From the NCBI RefSeq assembly GCF_019799945.1, contig NZ_JABGCH010000001.1:353386-417385 (forward strand): a DNA stretch of 64,000 nucleotides. Reading direction: 5' to 3'. A program made the translations under genes and the position numbers. Of the stretch, positions 42,229 to 52,188 are shown in pieces (positions within the stretch are counted from its first letter, which is position 1; each line of letters opens with the position of its first letter). The DNA comes from Modestobacter marinus. Its GTDB lineage: Bacteria > Actinomycetota > Actinomycetes > Mycobacteriales > Geodermatophilaceae. The notes beneath the pieces are model-generated. The model worked only from the letters and a program-made list of their open reading frames with translations, was not told where the DNA came from and ran no database searches.

Positions 42229-45024
42229 GTGTCCGAGTCCACTGTCGACGTCGCTGACCTCCGCGTGCCCGGCAGGCGGGAGGAGCCCGACCACCGCCTC
42301 GACGACGCCCCGCTGCGCGAGGACATCCGGCTGCTCGGCCGGGTGCTGGGCGAGGTGATCGCGGCGCAGGCCGGCCCGCAGGTGCTCGACCTGGTGGAGG
42401 CGACCCGCGTCGAGGCCTTCCAGGTCCACCGTTCCGCGGGCGACCGTGCCCTCCTGGCGGACCGGTTGGCCGGGCTGGACACGCGCAGCGCCAACCACAT
42501 CCTGCGGGCGTTCAGCCACTTCTCGCTGCTGGCCAACATCGCCGAGGACGTGCACCACGAGCGTCGTCGGCGGCACCACCGCCGGGAGGGGTCCCCACCG
42601 CAGCCGGGCAGCCTGGCCGCGTCGCTCTCCCTGCTGGACGCCGCGGGGCTGGACGGTGGCGTCGTCGCCCGCGAGCTGGCCGGGGCGCTCGTCGTCCCGG
42701 TCGTCACCGCCCACCCGACCGAGACCCGGCGGCGCACCATCTCCACCGTGCAGCGGCAGGTCAGCGAGCTGATGCGGGCCCGCGACCCGCAGGGGGACGA
42801 CCCGGCCTGGGCGGCGCACCTGCGGCGCGAGGTGCTCACCCTCTCGCAGACGGCACTGCTTCGGCTGAGCCGACTGCGGCTGGCCGACGAGATCGACGAG
42901 GCGCTGCGCTACTACGAGCTGTCCCTGTTCGACGTCGTCCCGGCGATCAACACCGAGCTGCGGCGGGCCTTGCGGGATCGGTGGCCGGACGCCGACCTGC
43001 TGCCCACCCCGATGCTCCAGCCCGGCTCGTGGATCGGCGGGGACCGCGACGGCAACCCGTCCGTCACCGCCGACGCCGTCCGCCGCGCCACGACCCGGCA
43101 GGCCGAGACGGCGGTGGCCCACCACCTCGCCGAGCTGGTGTGCCTGGCCGACGAGCTGTCCATGTCCGACCGGCTGATCACCCCGACGCCCGAGCTGTAC
43201 GTGCTGGCCGAGGCCGCGCAGGACGACTCCCCGTTCCGCGCGGACGAGCCCTACCGGCGGGCGCTGCGCGGCGTCTACCGGCGGCTGGCCGCCACCGCGC
43301 AGCGGGTGGTCGGCTCGGTGCCGGGGCCCGCGCCGGACGCGGTCCTCCTGCCGTACGGGACGCCGGAGGAGCTGCTCGCCGACCTCGCGATGGTCGACGC
43401 GTCGCTGCGCAGCCACGGTGCCGGGGCGCTCGCCGATGACCGGCTGGCCCGGCTGCGCGACGCGGTCGAGGTCTTCGGCTTCCACCTCTGCGGCCTGGAC
43501 ATGCGGCAGAACTCCGCCGTCCACGAGGAGGTGCTCGGTGAGCTGCTGGCCTGGGCGGGCGTGTGCCCGGACTACGCCGCGCTGGACGAGGAGCAGCGGG
43601 TCGAGCTGCTCGCCGGCGAGCTGCGGCTGCGCCGGCCGCTGGTGCGGCCGGACGCCGAGTTGTCCGAGCTGGCCCGCGGCGAGCTCGACCTGCTGGTCAC
43701 CGCGGCCGAGCAGGTCGCGCTGCTGGGGCCGCGGGTGATCCCGAACTACGTGATCAGCATGTGCGAGTCGGTCAGCGACGTGCTGGAGGTCGCCGTCCTG
43801 CTCAAGGAGGTCGGCCTGCTCCAGCCCGGGGGTGAGGCGGGCCCGCGCGGCTCGGTGGGGATCTCACCGCTGTTCGAGACGATCGACGACCTGCAGGCCG
43901 CCGGCCGAACGCTGCAGTCGATGCTCACCCATCCGCTGTACCGGGCGCTGGTCGCCAACCGCGGCGATCAGCAGGAGGTCATGCTCGGCTACTCCGACAG
44001 CAACAAGGACGGCGGCTACCTGGCCGCGAACTGGGCCATCTACCGGGCGGAGCTGGCCCTCGTGGACGTGGCGCGGGCCGCCGGTGTCCGGCTGCGGTTG
44101 TTCCACGGCCGCGGCGGCACGGTCGGCCGCGGTGGCGGCCCCAGTTACGAGGCGGTCAAGGCCCAGCCGCCGGGCTCGGTGGCCGGCCAGCTGCGGATCA
44201 CCGAGCAGGGTGAGGTGATCGCGGCCAAGTACTCCACGCCGGACCTCGCCCGCCGCAACCTGGAGGCGCTGGTCGCCGCGACGCTGGAGGCGACGCTGCT
44301 GGACACCGAGGGGCTGGGCACCGAGGCGGAGGACGTCTACGCCCTCGTCGACGACCTCGCCGCCCGGGCGCGGCAGGCGTACAGCGCGCTGGTGCACGAG
44401 ACCCCGGGCTTCGTGGACTGGTTCCGCGCGGCGACCCCGATCCGCGAGCTGGCGGAGCTCAACATCGGCAGCCGCCCGCCGTCCCGCAAGGCCGGGGACC
44501 GGATCAGCGACCTGCGGGCCATCCCATGGGTGTTCAGCTGGTCCCAGACCCGGATCATGCTGCCCGGCTGGTACGGCACCGGCTCGGCGATGGAGTCGTG
44601 GGTGGACGGCGACCCTGCCCGGCTGGCCCGGCTGCAGGACCTGCACGAGCGGTGGCCGTTCTTCCGCACGGTGCTGTCGAACATGGGCATGGTGCTGGCC
44701 AAGACCGACCTCGGCCTCGCCGCGGAGTACGCCGCCCTGGTGCCCGACGTCGAACTGCGCGAGCAGGTCTTCGGGCAGATCACGGCCGAGCACGAGCGCA
44801 CGGTGCGGATGCTGCTGGCGGTCACCGGCGACGACCACCTGCTCGCCGACAACCCGTCGCTGGACCGGTCGATCCACAACCGGTTCCCCTACCTGGAGCC
44901 GCTGCACCACATCCAGGTCGAGATGCTGCGCCGCCGCCGGGCCGGGGACGACGACGAGCTGGTGCGCCTCTGCATCCAGCTGTCCATCAACGGGATCGCC
45001 ACCGCCCTCCGCAACAGCGGCTGA
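42229..45024 (+). CDS. ppc: phosphoenolpyruvate carboxylase
   Basis: A 931-residue enzyme fixing bicarbonate onto PEP to give oxaloacetate, the anaplerotic feed to the TCA cycle. The catalytic histidine is His162 in [11 protein letters not shown]. The PEP/Mg site motifs are [24 protein letters not shown] and [14 protein letters not shown]; the C-terminus ends [13 protein letters not shown], the usual NG/TG-type end. Full length. GTG 42229 is supported by the -10 element and by the family's usual N-terminus. Allosteric sites were not assessed. Confidence 0.96.
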   Translation: MSESTVDVADLRVPGRREEPDHRLDDAPLREDIRLLGRVLGEVIAAQAGPQVLDLVEATRVEAFQVHRSAGDRALLADRLAGLDTRSANHILRAFSHFSLLANIAEDVHHERRRRHHRREGSPPQPGSLAASLSLLDAAGLDGGVVARELAGALVVPVVTAHPTETRRRTISTVQRQVSELMRARDPQGDDPAWAAHLRREVLTLSQTALLRLSRLRLADEIDEALRYYELSLFDVVPAINTELRRALRDRWPDADLLPTPMLQPGSWIGGDRDGNPSVTADAVRRATTRQAETAVAHHLAELVCLADELSMSDRLITPTPELYVLAEAAQDDSPFRADEPYRRALRGVYRRLAATAQRVVGSVPGPAPDAVLLPYGTPEELLADLAMVDASLRSHGAGALADDRLARLRDAVEVFGFHLCGLDMRQNSAVHEEVLGELLAWAGVCPDYAALDEEQRVELLAGELRLRRPLVRPDAELSELARGELDLLVTAAEQVALLGPRVIPNYVISMCESVSDVLEVAVLLKEVGLLQPGGEAGPRGSVGISPLFETIDDLQAAGRTLQSMLTHPLYRALVANRGDQQEVMLGYSDSNKDGGYLAANWAIYRAELALVDVARAAGVRLRLFHGRGGTVGRGGGPSYEAVKAQPPGSVAGQLRITEQGEVIAAKYSTPDLARRNLEALVAATLEATLLDTEGLGTEAEDVYALVDDLAARARQAYSALVHETPGFVDWFRAATPIRELAELNIGSRPPSRKAGDRISDLRAIPWVFSWSQTRIMLPGWYGTGSAMESWVDGDPARLARLQDLHERWPFFRTVLSNMGMVLAKTDLGLAAEYAALVPDVELREQVFGQITAEHERTVRMLLAVTGDDHLLADNPSLDRSIHNRFPYLEPLHHIQVEMLRRRRAGDDDELVRLCIQLSINGIATALRNSG

Positions 45025-45026
45025 CC

Positions 45027-46184
45027 TCAAGCACGGGCGGCGTCGATGGCGGCAGCCAGCCGGCGCACGCCCTCGTCGACGTCGCCGGGCTGGACGGCGG
45101 AGTAGGCGAGCCGGAAGGCGTTCTCCCCGCCCTCCAGCAGGAAGTCGGTGCCCGGCACGATCGCCACCCCGCGGGCGGCGGCCTCCTTCGTGATCCGCCG
45201 GACGTCGTGGCCCTCGTCGGCGGGCAGCGTCACCCACAGGAAGTAGCCGCCGTCGGGACGCCGGAACGTCGCCTGCGGCAGGTGCTCGCGCAGCGCCCGG
45301 TCGAGCAGGCCCACCCGCTCGGCCAGTGCCGACTTCACCGTCTCCAGCGCGCCGGCGAACCGGGGGCCGGTGACGAACTGGTGCACGGTGCCCTGGGCGA
45401 CCATGTTCGGCGCGATGTAGGTGTTGGTGGCCCGCACCCGGATCCGGTCGATCAGCGCCGGTGGCCCGACCAGGTAGCCGACCCGGATGCCCGGGCAGAT
45501 GGTCTTGGAGAAGGAGCAGGCGTAGACGACCGTCGTGCTGTCGGCGCCGCCGTCGAGCTCCAGCATCCGCGGCAGCGGCTCGCCGCTGAACCGGATGTCG
45601 ACGTACGGGTCGTCCTCGAACAGGACGAAGCCGAACTCGCGGGCGAGCTCGAGCAGCCGGTGCCGCTTGTCCAGCGACAGCGTGTAGCCCGCCGGGTTCT
45701 GGAAGTTCGGGATCACGTGCGCCAGCACCGGCCGGACGCCGCTGCGCAGCAGGGCCTCCACCTCGTCGACGTCGATCCCGTCCTCCTGCAGCGTGACCAG
45801 GTGGACGTCGGCGCCGCGGTTCCGCAGCCCGAGCAGCGTGCGGTCGTAGGTGGGCCGCTCGGTGACGACCGCGCTGCCGGGGGTGACCAGCTCGTCGAAG
45901 AGGAAGGCGTCGGCCTGCATCGAGCCGTTGGTGACCAGCACGTGGTCCTCGGGCACGCCGTGCTGCGCGGCGATCCACCGGCGCAGCGGCACGTAGCCGA
46001 TCGCCGTCCCGTAGCCGGTCATCCCGGCGGGGTCGGCGTCGAACGCGGCGACGGCGGCCTCCTTGAGGCCCTGCACGTCGACGATGTCCGTGGAGGGGGC
46101 GCCGCGGGCGAAGGAGATGGTCGTGACCGCCGGCTTCGGAGCCGGGTCGGTCTCGGGGGTCTGCTCGGTGGTGGGACCGCTCAC
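45027..46184 (-). CDS. class I/II PLP-dependent aminotransferase (MocR-domain/LysN-like)
   Basis: A 385-residue aminotransferase of the 2-aminoadipate (LysN/ARO8) branch. The PLP lysine is in CSFSKTICPGIRVGYLVGP (near residue 217); FQNPAGYTLS and FEDDPYVDIRF give the pyridine and cofactor contacts, and the arginine in NAFRLAYSA binds the substrate carboxylate. There is no N-terminal winged helix, so it is an enzyme rather than a MocR regulator. Substrate unknown. Its stop is two bases from the ppc stop. Confidence 0.88.
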   Translation of the reverse strand: MSGPTTEQTPETDPAPKPAVTTISFARGAPSTDIVDVQGLKEAAVAAFDADPAGMTGYGTAIGYVPLRRWIAAQHGVPEDHVLVTNGSMQADAFLFDELVTPGSAVVTERPTYDRTLLGLRNRGADVHLVTLQEDGIDVDEVEALLRSGVRPVLAHVIPNFQNPAGYTLSLDKRHRLLELAREFGFVLFEDDPYVDIRFSGEPLPRMLELDGGADSTTVVYACSFSKTICPGIRVGYLVGPPALIDRIRVRATNTYIAPNMVAQGTVHQFVTGPRFAGALETVKSALAERVGLLDRALREHLPQATFRRPDGGYFLWVTLPADEGHDVRRITKEAAARGVAIVPGTDFLLEGGENAFRLAYSAVQPGDVDEGVRRLAAAIDAARA

Positions 46185-46235
46185 CCGGACGAGTCTGCCG
46201 TACCGGGTGTCACCGGGGACCGGCAGCCACGGGCG

Positions 46236-47624
46236 TCAGCCGCCGTGCGCCGCAGCCGCGCTGCGGACGGCGGCGAGCAGTGCCTCGCGCTCGTGGATGG
46301 TGGTGCGGGCCCGGCCGTGGGTCGCGCCGAGCGCGATCTCCGCGGCGTCGATCGCCTGCCAGTCGGGCAGCAGCACCGGGTGCTCGAGGCGGTCGACCCA
46401 GTCGCCGTCGCGGGCGCCGGGGCGGAGAGCGCCGGAGGCGACGTCGGCCAGCAGCGACGCGACGGTCTCCCGCGCGTCGTGCTTGTTGGTGCCGACGACG
46501 CCGGTCGGCCCGCGCTTGATCCACCCGGCGACGTACTCGCCCCTGCTCACCGCGCCGTCGCGCAGCACCCGGCCGGCGTCGTGCGGCACGGTGCCCCCGT
46601 CCATCGGCAGCCCGGGCAGCGGGTGCCCGCGGTACCCCACCGAGCGCACCACGAGGTCGGCGGGCAGCACGTCGAGCGCGCCGGTGCCCACCGCCCGGCC
46701 GTTCTCGTCGACCGTCGTCCGCTCCACCTCGACGCCGGTGACCCGGTCGGTGCCCAGCAGCCGCACCGGGCGGGCGTGGAAGCGCAGCCGGACGGTGGCG
46801 CGGCCGGGCTCGGCGGTGTGCCCGGCGAACTCGTGCAGCACCGCGATGTTGCGGGCGACGTGCCGGTCCTCGGCCGCGAGCGCCTCGGTCGCCGGGTCGG
46901 TGGCCAGGTCGGCGGGGTCGACGAGCACGGTCGCCGCGGCCAGGTGCCCCAGCTCCTTCAGCTCCTGCGTGGTGAACGTGGCCTGGGCCGGCCCGCGGCG
47001 GCCCAGGATCGTCACCCGCTCGACGGGCGCGGCGGCGAGGGCGTCCAGCACGTGCTGGGGCATGTCGGTGGCCTCGAGCTCGGCGGGGGAGCGGGCCAGC
47101 ACCCGGGCGACGTCCAGCGCGACGTTGCCGACGCCGACCACGACGACGTCCCGTGCCCGGGTGACCGCCTCCTCCACCCCGGCCCGGTCGGCGTCGGGGT
47201 GCCCGCAGTACCAGGCGACGAGCTCGGTGGCGGCCATGCTGCCGGGCAGCTCCTCGCCGGGGATGCCCAGCCGCCGGTCGCCGGCGGCGCCGTAGGTGTA
47301 GACGACGGCGTCCACCGAGCGGCGCAGCTCGTCGAGCTCGATGTCTCGGCCGATCTCGACGTTGCCCACGAAGCGCACGCGGTCGTGGGCGAGCGTGTGG
47401 CGCAGCGTCTCGCGCAGCGCCCGCATCTTCAGGTGGTCCGGGGCGATGCCGTACCGGACCAGGCCGAACGGAGCGGGCAGCCGGTCGACCAGGTCGACCG
47501 CGATCGGGACCGCGTCCTGCCCGGCCAGCGCCTCCGCGGCGTAGATGCCCGCCGGTCCGGCGCCCACCACGGCGACCCGGAGCGGTCTGGATTCCGTCGG
47601 ACCGGGTTCCGCCACGACTGGCAT
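46236..47624 (-). CDS. ferredoxin/adrenodoxin-type NADP+ reductase (FprA-like)
   Basis: A 462-residue FAD/NADPH flavoprotein. The FAD-binding loop is VAVVGAGPAGIYAAEAL (near residue 16-32), APFGLVRYGIAPDH follows, the NADP loop is VVGVGNVALDVARVLA, and WIKRGPTGVVGTNKHDA closes the active site; these are hallmarks of adrenodoxin reductase-like FprA. It passes electrons from NADPH to ferredoxins, for example for P450s. Length matches Rv3106. No ferredoxin domain is fused, unlike FprB. Confidence 0.93.
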   Translation of the reverse strand: MPVVAEPGPTESRPLRVAVVGAGPAGIYAAEALAGQDAVPIAVDLVDRLPAPFGLVRYGIAPDHLKMRALRETLRHTLAHDRVRFVGNVEIGRDIELDELRRSVDAVVYTYGAAGDRRLGIPGEELPGSMAATELVAWYCGHPDADRAGVEEAVTRARDVVVVGVGNVALDVARVLARSPAELEATDMPQHVLDALAAAPVERVTILGRRGPAQATFTTQELKELGHLAAATVLVDPADLATDPATEALAAEDRHVARNIAVLHEFAGHTAEPGRATVRLRFHARPVRLLGTDRVTGVEVERTTVDENGRAVGTGALDVLPADLVVRSVGYRGHPLPGLPMDGGTVPHDAGRVLRDGAVSRGEYVAGWIKRGPTGVVGTNKHDARETVASLLADVASGALRPGARDGDWVDRLEHPVLLPDWQAIDAAEIALGATHGRARTTIHEREALLAAVRSAAAAHGG

Positions 47625-47680
47625 CGTGGTCCACCCGGGGGCCGCGCGCCAGGTTCGACCGCGTCCGGTCGGCCCGGCGC

Positions 47681-48490
47681 TCACACCGCCTGGCAGACCG
47701 GGCACCAGTAGAGGTTGCGGCCGACCATCTCCTGGGTGCGCACCTCGGTGCCGCAGAGCCGGCAGGGCAGGCCGGTGCGCCGGTACACGTAGTGGGCGTC
47801 GGCGAGCTCGGCCGGACCCCGTTTGCGCCGCCGGTGGGGGCGCTCGGTGGTGACGATCCGCCCCTCGCGCACGCCGGCCCGCATCAGCTTGACCAGGTCG
47901 GCCCACATCGCGGCCCAGCAGTCGGCGTCGACGTCCTTGCCCAGCCGGAACGGGTTCACCTGGTGCCGGAAGAGGATCTCCGCGCGGTAGACGTTGCCGA
48001 CGCCGGCCAGCACCTCCTGGTCCATCAGCAGCGCGCCGATCGGGGTGCGGCTGTGGCTGATCCGGGTGAACGCCCTGCCCGGATCGGCGCGGCGGCGCAG
48101 CGGGTCGGGGCCGAGCCGGGCCAGGACGCTGCCGACCTCGTGCTCGGTGAGGACCTCGCAGACTGTCGCGCCGCGCAGGTCGGTCCACACGCCGTCGCCG
48201 TCCGGGCCCGGGCCCTCCCAGCGCATCCGCAGCGCGCCCCGCGGCTCGGGCGGCGTGCCGGTGCCGGTCGTGTACTTCCCGTACAGGCCGAGGTGCACGT
48301 GCAGGCTGTCGCCGCCGAACCGGGCGAACAGGTGCTTGCCGTAGGAGCTGACCTCGTCGAGCACCCGTCCGTCGAGCAGCGCGGCGCCCGCCGCGAAGCG
48401 CCCCTGCGGGCTCGTGACGTGCACCGGCCGGCCGGCGAACAGCTCCTCCTGCTCCCTGGCCAGCCGGAACAGGGTGTGCCCCTCAGGCAC
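47681..48490 (-). CDS. nei: Fpg/Nei-family DNA glycosylase (endonuclease VIII-like)
   Basis: A 269-residue base-excision glycosylase/AP lyase. Pro2-Glu3 (MPEGHT) is the catalytic N-terminus. SYGKHLFARF holds the conserved Lys, and the H2TH region is EVLAGVGNVYRAEILF. A C-terminal zinc finger is present: CRLC...CPVC. MPEGHT places it in the Nei rather than the Fpg (MPELPE) branch. Start is GTG 48490. It removes oxidised pyrimidines. It sits next to the photolyase gene. Confidence 0.92.
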   Translation of the reverse strand: MPEGHTLFRLAREQEELFAGRPVHVTSPQGRFAAGAALLDGRVLDEVSSYGKHLFARFGGDSLHVHLGLYGKYTTGTGTPPEPRGALRMRWEGPGPDGDGVWTDLRGATVCEVLTEHEVGSVLARLGPDPLRRRADPGRAFTRISHSRTPIGALLMDQEVLAGVGNVYRAEILFRHQVNPFRLGKDVDADCWAAMWADLVKLMRAGVREGRIVTTERPHRRRKRGPAELADAHYVYRRTGLPCRLCGTEVRTQEMVGRNLYWCPVCQAV

Positions 48491-48536
48491 GGGCGGCTCG
48501 CTGCGTCATGCTGCCCAGCTTCACCCGCGGCGGCGG

Positions 48537-49895
48537 TCAGCGCACGCGGTTGTACCGGTCGAGGGCGACCTGCCGTTCGTGGGCGTGGTCGACGATCGGC
48601 TGCGGGTAGCCGGCCGGGACGCCGGTGGGCGCCGTCCACGGCTCGTGCACGTACCGCGGGTCGAGGTCGCGCAGCTCCGGCACCCAGCGCTTCACGTAGG
48701 TGCCGTCCGGGTCGAACTTCTTGCCCTGGGTGACCGGGTTGAAGACCCGGTAGTAGGGCGACGCATCGGTGCCGGTGCCGGCGACCCACTGCCAGCCGTG
48801 GTTGTTGCTGGCCAGGTCCCCGTCGACCAGGTGCCGCATGAAGTACCGGGCGCCGCGGGTCCACTCCTGGTGCAGGTCCTTGACCAGGAACGAGGCCACG
48901 ATCATGCGCACCCGGTTGTGCACGTAGGCCTCGCCCATCAGCTGCCGCATCCCGGCGTCGACGATCGGGAAGCCGGTGCGGCCGGTCTCCCAGGCGCGCA
49001 CCAGCTCCTCGACGTCCGGGCCGGAGTCGTAGCCCATGGCCTGCAGCTCGGGCTTGAGGTACTCGCGGGCGGAGTCGGGCCGGTGCCACAGCACGTCGGC
49101 GTAGAAGTCGCGCCAGGCCAGCTCGTCGGTGTACCGGCGGGCGGCCTCGGATTCGTCCCGGGCCAGGTCGGCCAGGAGGGTGCGCGGGTGCAGGCAGCCG
49201 TACTTCAGGTAGGCCGACATCCGGCTCGTGCCGTCGGTGCCGGGGGTGTTGCGGCCCTCGGCGTAGCCGGACAGCCGCACGTCGCGGAAACGGGCCCACG
49301 CCTCGTGCGCAGCCTCCTCACCGGCGGGCGGCAGTCGGACGCCGTCCAGGTCGGGCGCGGGCGGGGGGTCGTCGGAGCGGACGCCGGTCAGCCAGCGGAC
49401 GTCGTCCGGGCGCTCGGCGGGGGAGTGCCAGCCGTGCTCCCGCCAGGCGCGGGCGAACGGCGAGAACACCTGGAACGGGGTGCCGTCGCGCTTGGTCACC
49501 CGGCCCGGGGCGACGGCGTACGGGGAGCTGGTCCGCACCAGCGGGACGTCGTCCAGCGCCCGCTCCACCGCGGCGTCGCGGCGCCGTCCGTAGGGGCCGG
49601 CGTCGGCGGTGACGTGCACGCTCCGGGCGCCGACCTCGGCGGCGAGCTCCGGGACGACGCGCGCCGGGTCGCCGTGCCGGAGCACCAGCACGCCGCCGGT
49701 CTCGGCGCCCAGGACGGCCAGGCAGTCGAGCAGGAACCGGCGGCGCGGCGCGCCCGACGGCCCCCAGAGCCGGTCGTCGAACACGAAGACGGGCAGCACG
49801 GTGCCGTCCGGGCCCGCGGCGTCGACGGCCGCGAGGAGCGCGGGATGGTCGGCCAGGCGCAGGTCGCGGCGGAACCAGAGCAGCGCGGTCGGCAC
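48537..49895 (-). CDS. phrB: class I cyclobutane pyrimidine dimer photolyase
   Basis: A 452-residue light-driven repair enzyme. The N-terminal antenna domain begins MPTALLWFRRDLRLADHPAL. The FAD-binding domain shows GTSRMSAYLKYGCLHPRTLL, WRDFYADVLWH, GMRQLMGEAYVHNRVRMIVASFLVKDLH and NNHGWQWVAGTGTDASPYYRVFNP, with the expected tryptophans for photoreduction. The antenna chromophore cannot be told. Same strand as nei; a UV/oxidative repair pair. Confidence 0.95.
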   Translation of the reverse strand: MPTALLWFRRDLRLADHPALLAAVDAAGPDGTVLPVFVFDDRLWGPSGAPRRRFLLDCLAVLGAETGGVLVLRHGDPARVVPELAAEVGARSVHVTADAGPYGRRRDAAVERALDDVPLVRTSSPYAVAPGRVTKRDGTPFQVFSPFARAWREHGWHSPAERPDDVRWLTGVRSDDPPPAPDLDGVRLPPAGEEAAHEAWARFRDVRLSGYAEGRNTPGTDGTSRMSAYLKYGCLHPRTLLADLARDESEAARRYTDELAWRDFYADVLWHRPDSAREYLKPELQAMGYDSGPDVEELVRAWETGRTGFPIVDAGMRQLMGEAYVHNRVRMIVASFLVKDLHQEWTRGARYFMRHLVDGDLASNNHGWQWVAGTGTDASPYYRVFNPVTQGKKFDPDGTYVKRWVPELRDLDPRYVHEPWTAPTGVPAGYPQPIVDHAHERQVALDRYNRVR

Positions 49896-49933
49896 CCGGC
49901 CGACCCTAGGCAGCGCGGACGGACCTCGCAGGA

Positions 49934-50254
49934 TCAGCTCTGCGCGGTCGCCAGCCCGAAGGTGGCGCGGTCGTCCTCGGCCACCAGGTCGAGCTCCTCC
50001 GGGTGGTCGTGCAGGTACTTGCGGATGAAGGAGCAGTAGGGCAGCACGTGCAGATGGCGCTCGCGCGCGGCGGAGAGGACGTCACGGACGAGCCGGGTGC
50101 CGAGGCCCTGGCCCCCCATCGCCGGGTCGATCTCGGTGTGCGGGAGCGTCATGGCGCCGCCGTCCACGTGGTAGCTGGCCAGCCCGAGCACGCGGTCACC
50201 GTCGCGGATCTCGAACCGACCGCGTTCCGGGACGTCCACCACCGTGATGTCCAT
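49934..50254 (-). CDS. short GNAT-type acetyltransferase (YidJ/NATD1-like)
   Basis: A 106-residue protein from ATG 50254. It carries the acetyl-CoA-binding loop AMGGQGLGTRLVRDVL and the family end LPYCSFIRKYLHDHPEELDLV, which identify the short GCN5-like N-acetyltransferases (COG2388). The substrate is unknown. It is the last core gene before the tRNA; the gap holds GCGGAGG-type leader sequence and nothing else recognised. Confidence 0.88.
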   Translation of the reverse strand: MDITVVDVPERGRFEIRDGDRVLGLASYHVDGGAMTLPHTEIDPAMGGQGLGTRLVRDVLSAARERHLHVLPYCSFIRKYLHDHPEELDLVAEDDRATFGLATAQS

Positions 50255-50452
50255 CTGCTCTCCACCCTCCCGTGCCTCCGGCACCGTTGCCGGGGGCTCG
50301 TTGCGTGCTCGGACAACGTAACGGTCTTGGATCGAAACTGCCCCCACCCCTACCGACGCGTCACCCGGCGGGGATGTTCCCGAGGTGCAGCCGAGGACCG
50401 CTAGCCTCGTGCCTGCACACCCCGGTCGGCGGGCGCCACTCGCCCGCCACGA

Positions 50453-50528
50453 GCCCCCGTAGCTCAGGGGATAGAGCATCGGTTTCCTAAACCGTGTGCC
50501 GCAGGTTCGAATCCTGCCGGGGGCACCA
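50453..50528 (+). tRNA. tRNA-Arg (CCU anticodon)
   Basis: Acceptor arms GCCCCCG (50453-50459) and CGGGGGC (50518-50524) pair, D-stem GCTC/GAGC, anticodon loop TTCCTAA with CCT, T-loop TTCGAAT, and an encoded CCA at 50526-50528. One T-T mismatch at the top of the anticodon stem. It is the integration site of the following element. Confidence 0.97.
50505..50528 (+). other. likely attachment site (tRNA 3' end)
   Basis: The T-arm and acceptor end of tRNA-Arg adjoin the integrase gene, whose stop is 20 bases away. Tyrosine integrases of this type normally recombine within the tRNA 3' end and restore it. No second copy of this segment was found in the window, so the other att site should lie beyond 64000. 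Confidence 0.6.
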
Positions 50529-50547
50529 CAAAGGTGCTGGTCAGCGG

Positions 50548-51654
50548 CTAGTCCGCGCGCCGGATGCGGGCCACAGGGGCGTCAGTCCGGGGTTCGGTCA
50601 GCACCTGGTCAGCACGAGCGGCATCCAAGCGGTCGGCGACCGCGTCCAGCTCGTCGGGAAACAGGTGGCCGTACCGGTCCAGCGTCATCTGCGCCGAGGC
50701 GTGGCCCAGCATCGACTGCACCCCCTTCACCGACGCGCCGGAGGCGATCGCGAGGGATGCGGCGGTGTGCCGGAGCTCGTGCGGAGTGAGGCCCGAGAGG
50801 CCGGCGTCATCGGCCGCCCGGTCGAACCAGTCGCGGCGGAAGTTCTGGACCCGCAGCGGGGTGCCGGCCCGGGAGGCGAAGACCAGGTCGGTCGGCGCCT
50901 TCCCGGTGAGCTGGCGGCCGAGGTCCTCCCGAAGGAAGCGGGGCACCACCACCGACCGGTGCTGATGTGTCTTCGGCGTACCGAAGACCATCTCTCCGTC
51001 GACCTCGGTGACCGCCTCGACCACGTCGATGCGCCCTCTGAGCGGCTGCACGCGGCGCGCGCGCAGGCCGGTCAGCTCTCCCCAACGCAGACCGGTGTAA
51101 CCGGCCACCAGGACCATCAGGCGATGCGGGCCGCAGCCGTCGGCGAGGTCGGCGAGCTGCTGGTGGGTGAGGTAGCGGCGATCGGACCTCGGCAGGCGGG
51201 GCAGGCCGACACCGGTGGCCGGGTTCCGCGCCAGCCGGTTGTCCTTCACCGCGTCGTCCAGCATCGAGGACAGCAGGTGGTAGGCCTGCCGGGTCCTGGA
51301 CGCCGACAGTTCCGCGCGCATCGCGGCCACCCAGGCGACGACGTCGGAATGCCCGATCTTGGTCAGCGGGACCGTGTTCCAGGTCGGGAGCACACGGGTG
51401 GCCAGCAGTGACCGGTAGGACGACAACGTCTTGGGCTTGAGGTGAACTCGGCCGGCCATCCAGGTCTCGGACCACTGCCCCACCGTCATCTTCGACCGAC
51501 CCGGGTCGACCCAGGTGTCGTTCCTGATCGCCGACTTCTGCTCCTGCTCCCACAGGTCAGCATCCCGCTTGCGGTGGAAGTTCCCGTTCGTGTGCTGCTT
51601 GCCGGCGGCGTCGCGATAGAAGCCAACCCACTTGTCCCCACGCTTGTATGCCAT
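50548..51654 (-). CDS. tyrosine site-specific integrase
   Basis: A 368-residue recombinase. An N-terminal arm-binding domain (MAYKRGDKWVGFYRDAAGKQH) and a SAM-like core-binding domain (KPKTLSSYRSLLATRVLPTW) precede the catalytic domain, with Arg in TGLRWGEL, HELRHT, and the nucleophile in LGHASAQMTLDRYGH. It points towards the tRNA 20 bases from its end, the standard geometry of tRNA-borne integrative elements. It cuts and joins attP/attB through the tyrosine. Confidence 0.95.
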   Translation of the reverse strand: MAYKRGDKWVGFYRDAAGKQHTNGNFHRKRDADLWEQEQKSAIRNDTWVDPGRSKMTVGQWSETWMAGRVHLKPKTLSSYRSLLATRVLPTWNTVPLTKIGHSDVVAWVAAMRAELSASRTRQAYHLLSSMLDDAVKDNRLARNPATGVGLPRLPRSDRRYLTHQQLADLADGCGPHRLMVLVAGYTGLRWGELTGLRARRVQPLRGRIDVVEAVTEVDGEMVFGTPKTHQHRSVVVPRFLREDLGRQLTGKAPTDLVFASRAGTPLRVQNFRRDWFDRAADDAGLSGLTPHELRHTAASLAIASGASVKGVQSMLGHASAQMTLDRYGHLFPDELDAVADRLDAARADQVLTEPRTDAPVARIRRAD

Positions 51655-51657
51655 CGC

Positions 51658-52023
51658 TCACCCCTCTGGTCTGGTCGCACGCCGGTAGGACGCCTCGGTC
51701 CCCGCAGAAACTCGCCCAGCCTTGCGCGGTCGAGGACGTGGCACGAGAGTCCGCGGCTCGCCACCGACGTTGGCCTGCGCCTCTGGAGCCGGACTCCGCT
51801 CAGCCGTGCCCTGATCGCGCCGCGCATCGATCCAGGCGTGCAGGTCGTCACGGCGGTAGAGGACGCGGCGGCCGAGGCGGAAGCTGTGCGGGCCGGTGCC
51901 CAGATGGCGCCAGTACCGCAGGGTGGCGACGGGGGCGCGCAGCAGCTGGGCTGCTTCGGCGATGGTGAGCAGCTCGGACGCGGGCTCGGCGGTGTGATCA
52001 CGGTCGGGGATCTGGTTGGGCAT
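51658..52023 (-). CDS. excisionase-like helix-turn-helix protein
   Basis: A 121-residue protein from ATG 52023. The core is a MerR/AlpA-type HTH: LLTIAEAAQLLRAPVATLRYWRHLGTGPHSFRLGRRVLYRRDDLHAWIDARR. Such helix_turn_helix-17 proteins accompany integrases as excisionase or directionality factors. The stop is three bases from the integrase start, so they are co-transcribed. The C-terminal ~40 residues are basic and disordered. The in-frame extension to 52110 has no ribosome site. Confidence 0.85.
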   Translation of the reverse strand: MPNQIPDRDHTAEPASELLTIAEAAQLLRAPVATLRYWRHLGTGPHSFRLGRRVLYRRDDLHAWIDARRDQGTAERSPAPEAQANVGGEPRTLVPRPRPRKAGRVSAGTEASYRRATRPEG

Positions 52024-52112
52024 GGCTGTCTCCGGGGCTCGACGGGTGTGGGCGGGAGTCCACCTGCAGAAGGCGTCATTTCGCGGCCATCGGTGACAGC
52101 CCACAGCCAACG

Positions 52113-52131
52113 TCTCCGGTCGTTCTCCGGT
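52113..52131. repeat. two direct TCTCCGGT copies, possible arm-type sites
   Basis: TCTCCGGT at 52113-52120 and 52124-52131 are 11 bases apart, one helical turn, in the 165-base gap between the excisionase-like gene and the relaxase. They may be binding sites for the excisionase or a regulator. Confidence 0.35.
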
Positions 52132-52188
52132 TTTCCTCCAGCACGCGAGCCCAGGTGCTCGAGGCCCCGAGGCTGACAGCGCCCGAGG

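Noticed and set aside
44526-47711. 1,061-codon plus-strand frame
   Set aside because: Low-complexity Gly/Arg/Val/Gln product running across three real minus-strand genes; typical of third-position GC bias.
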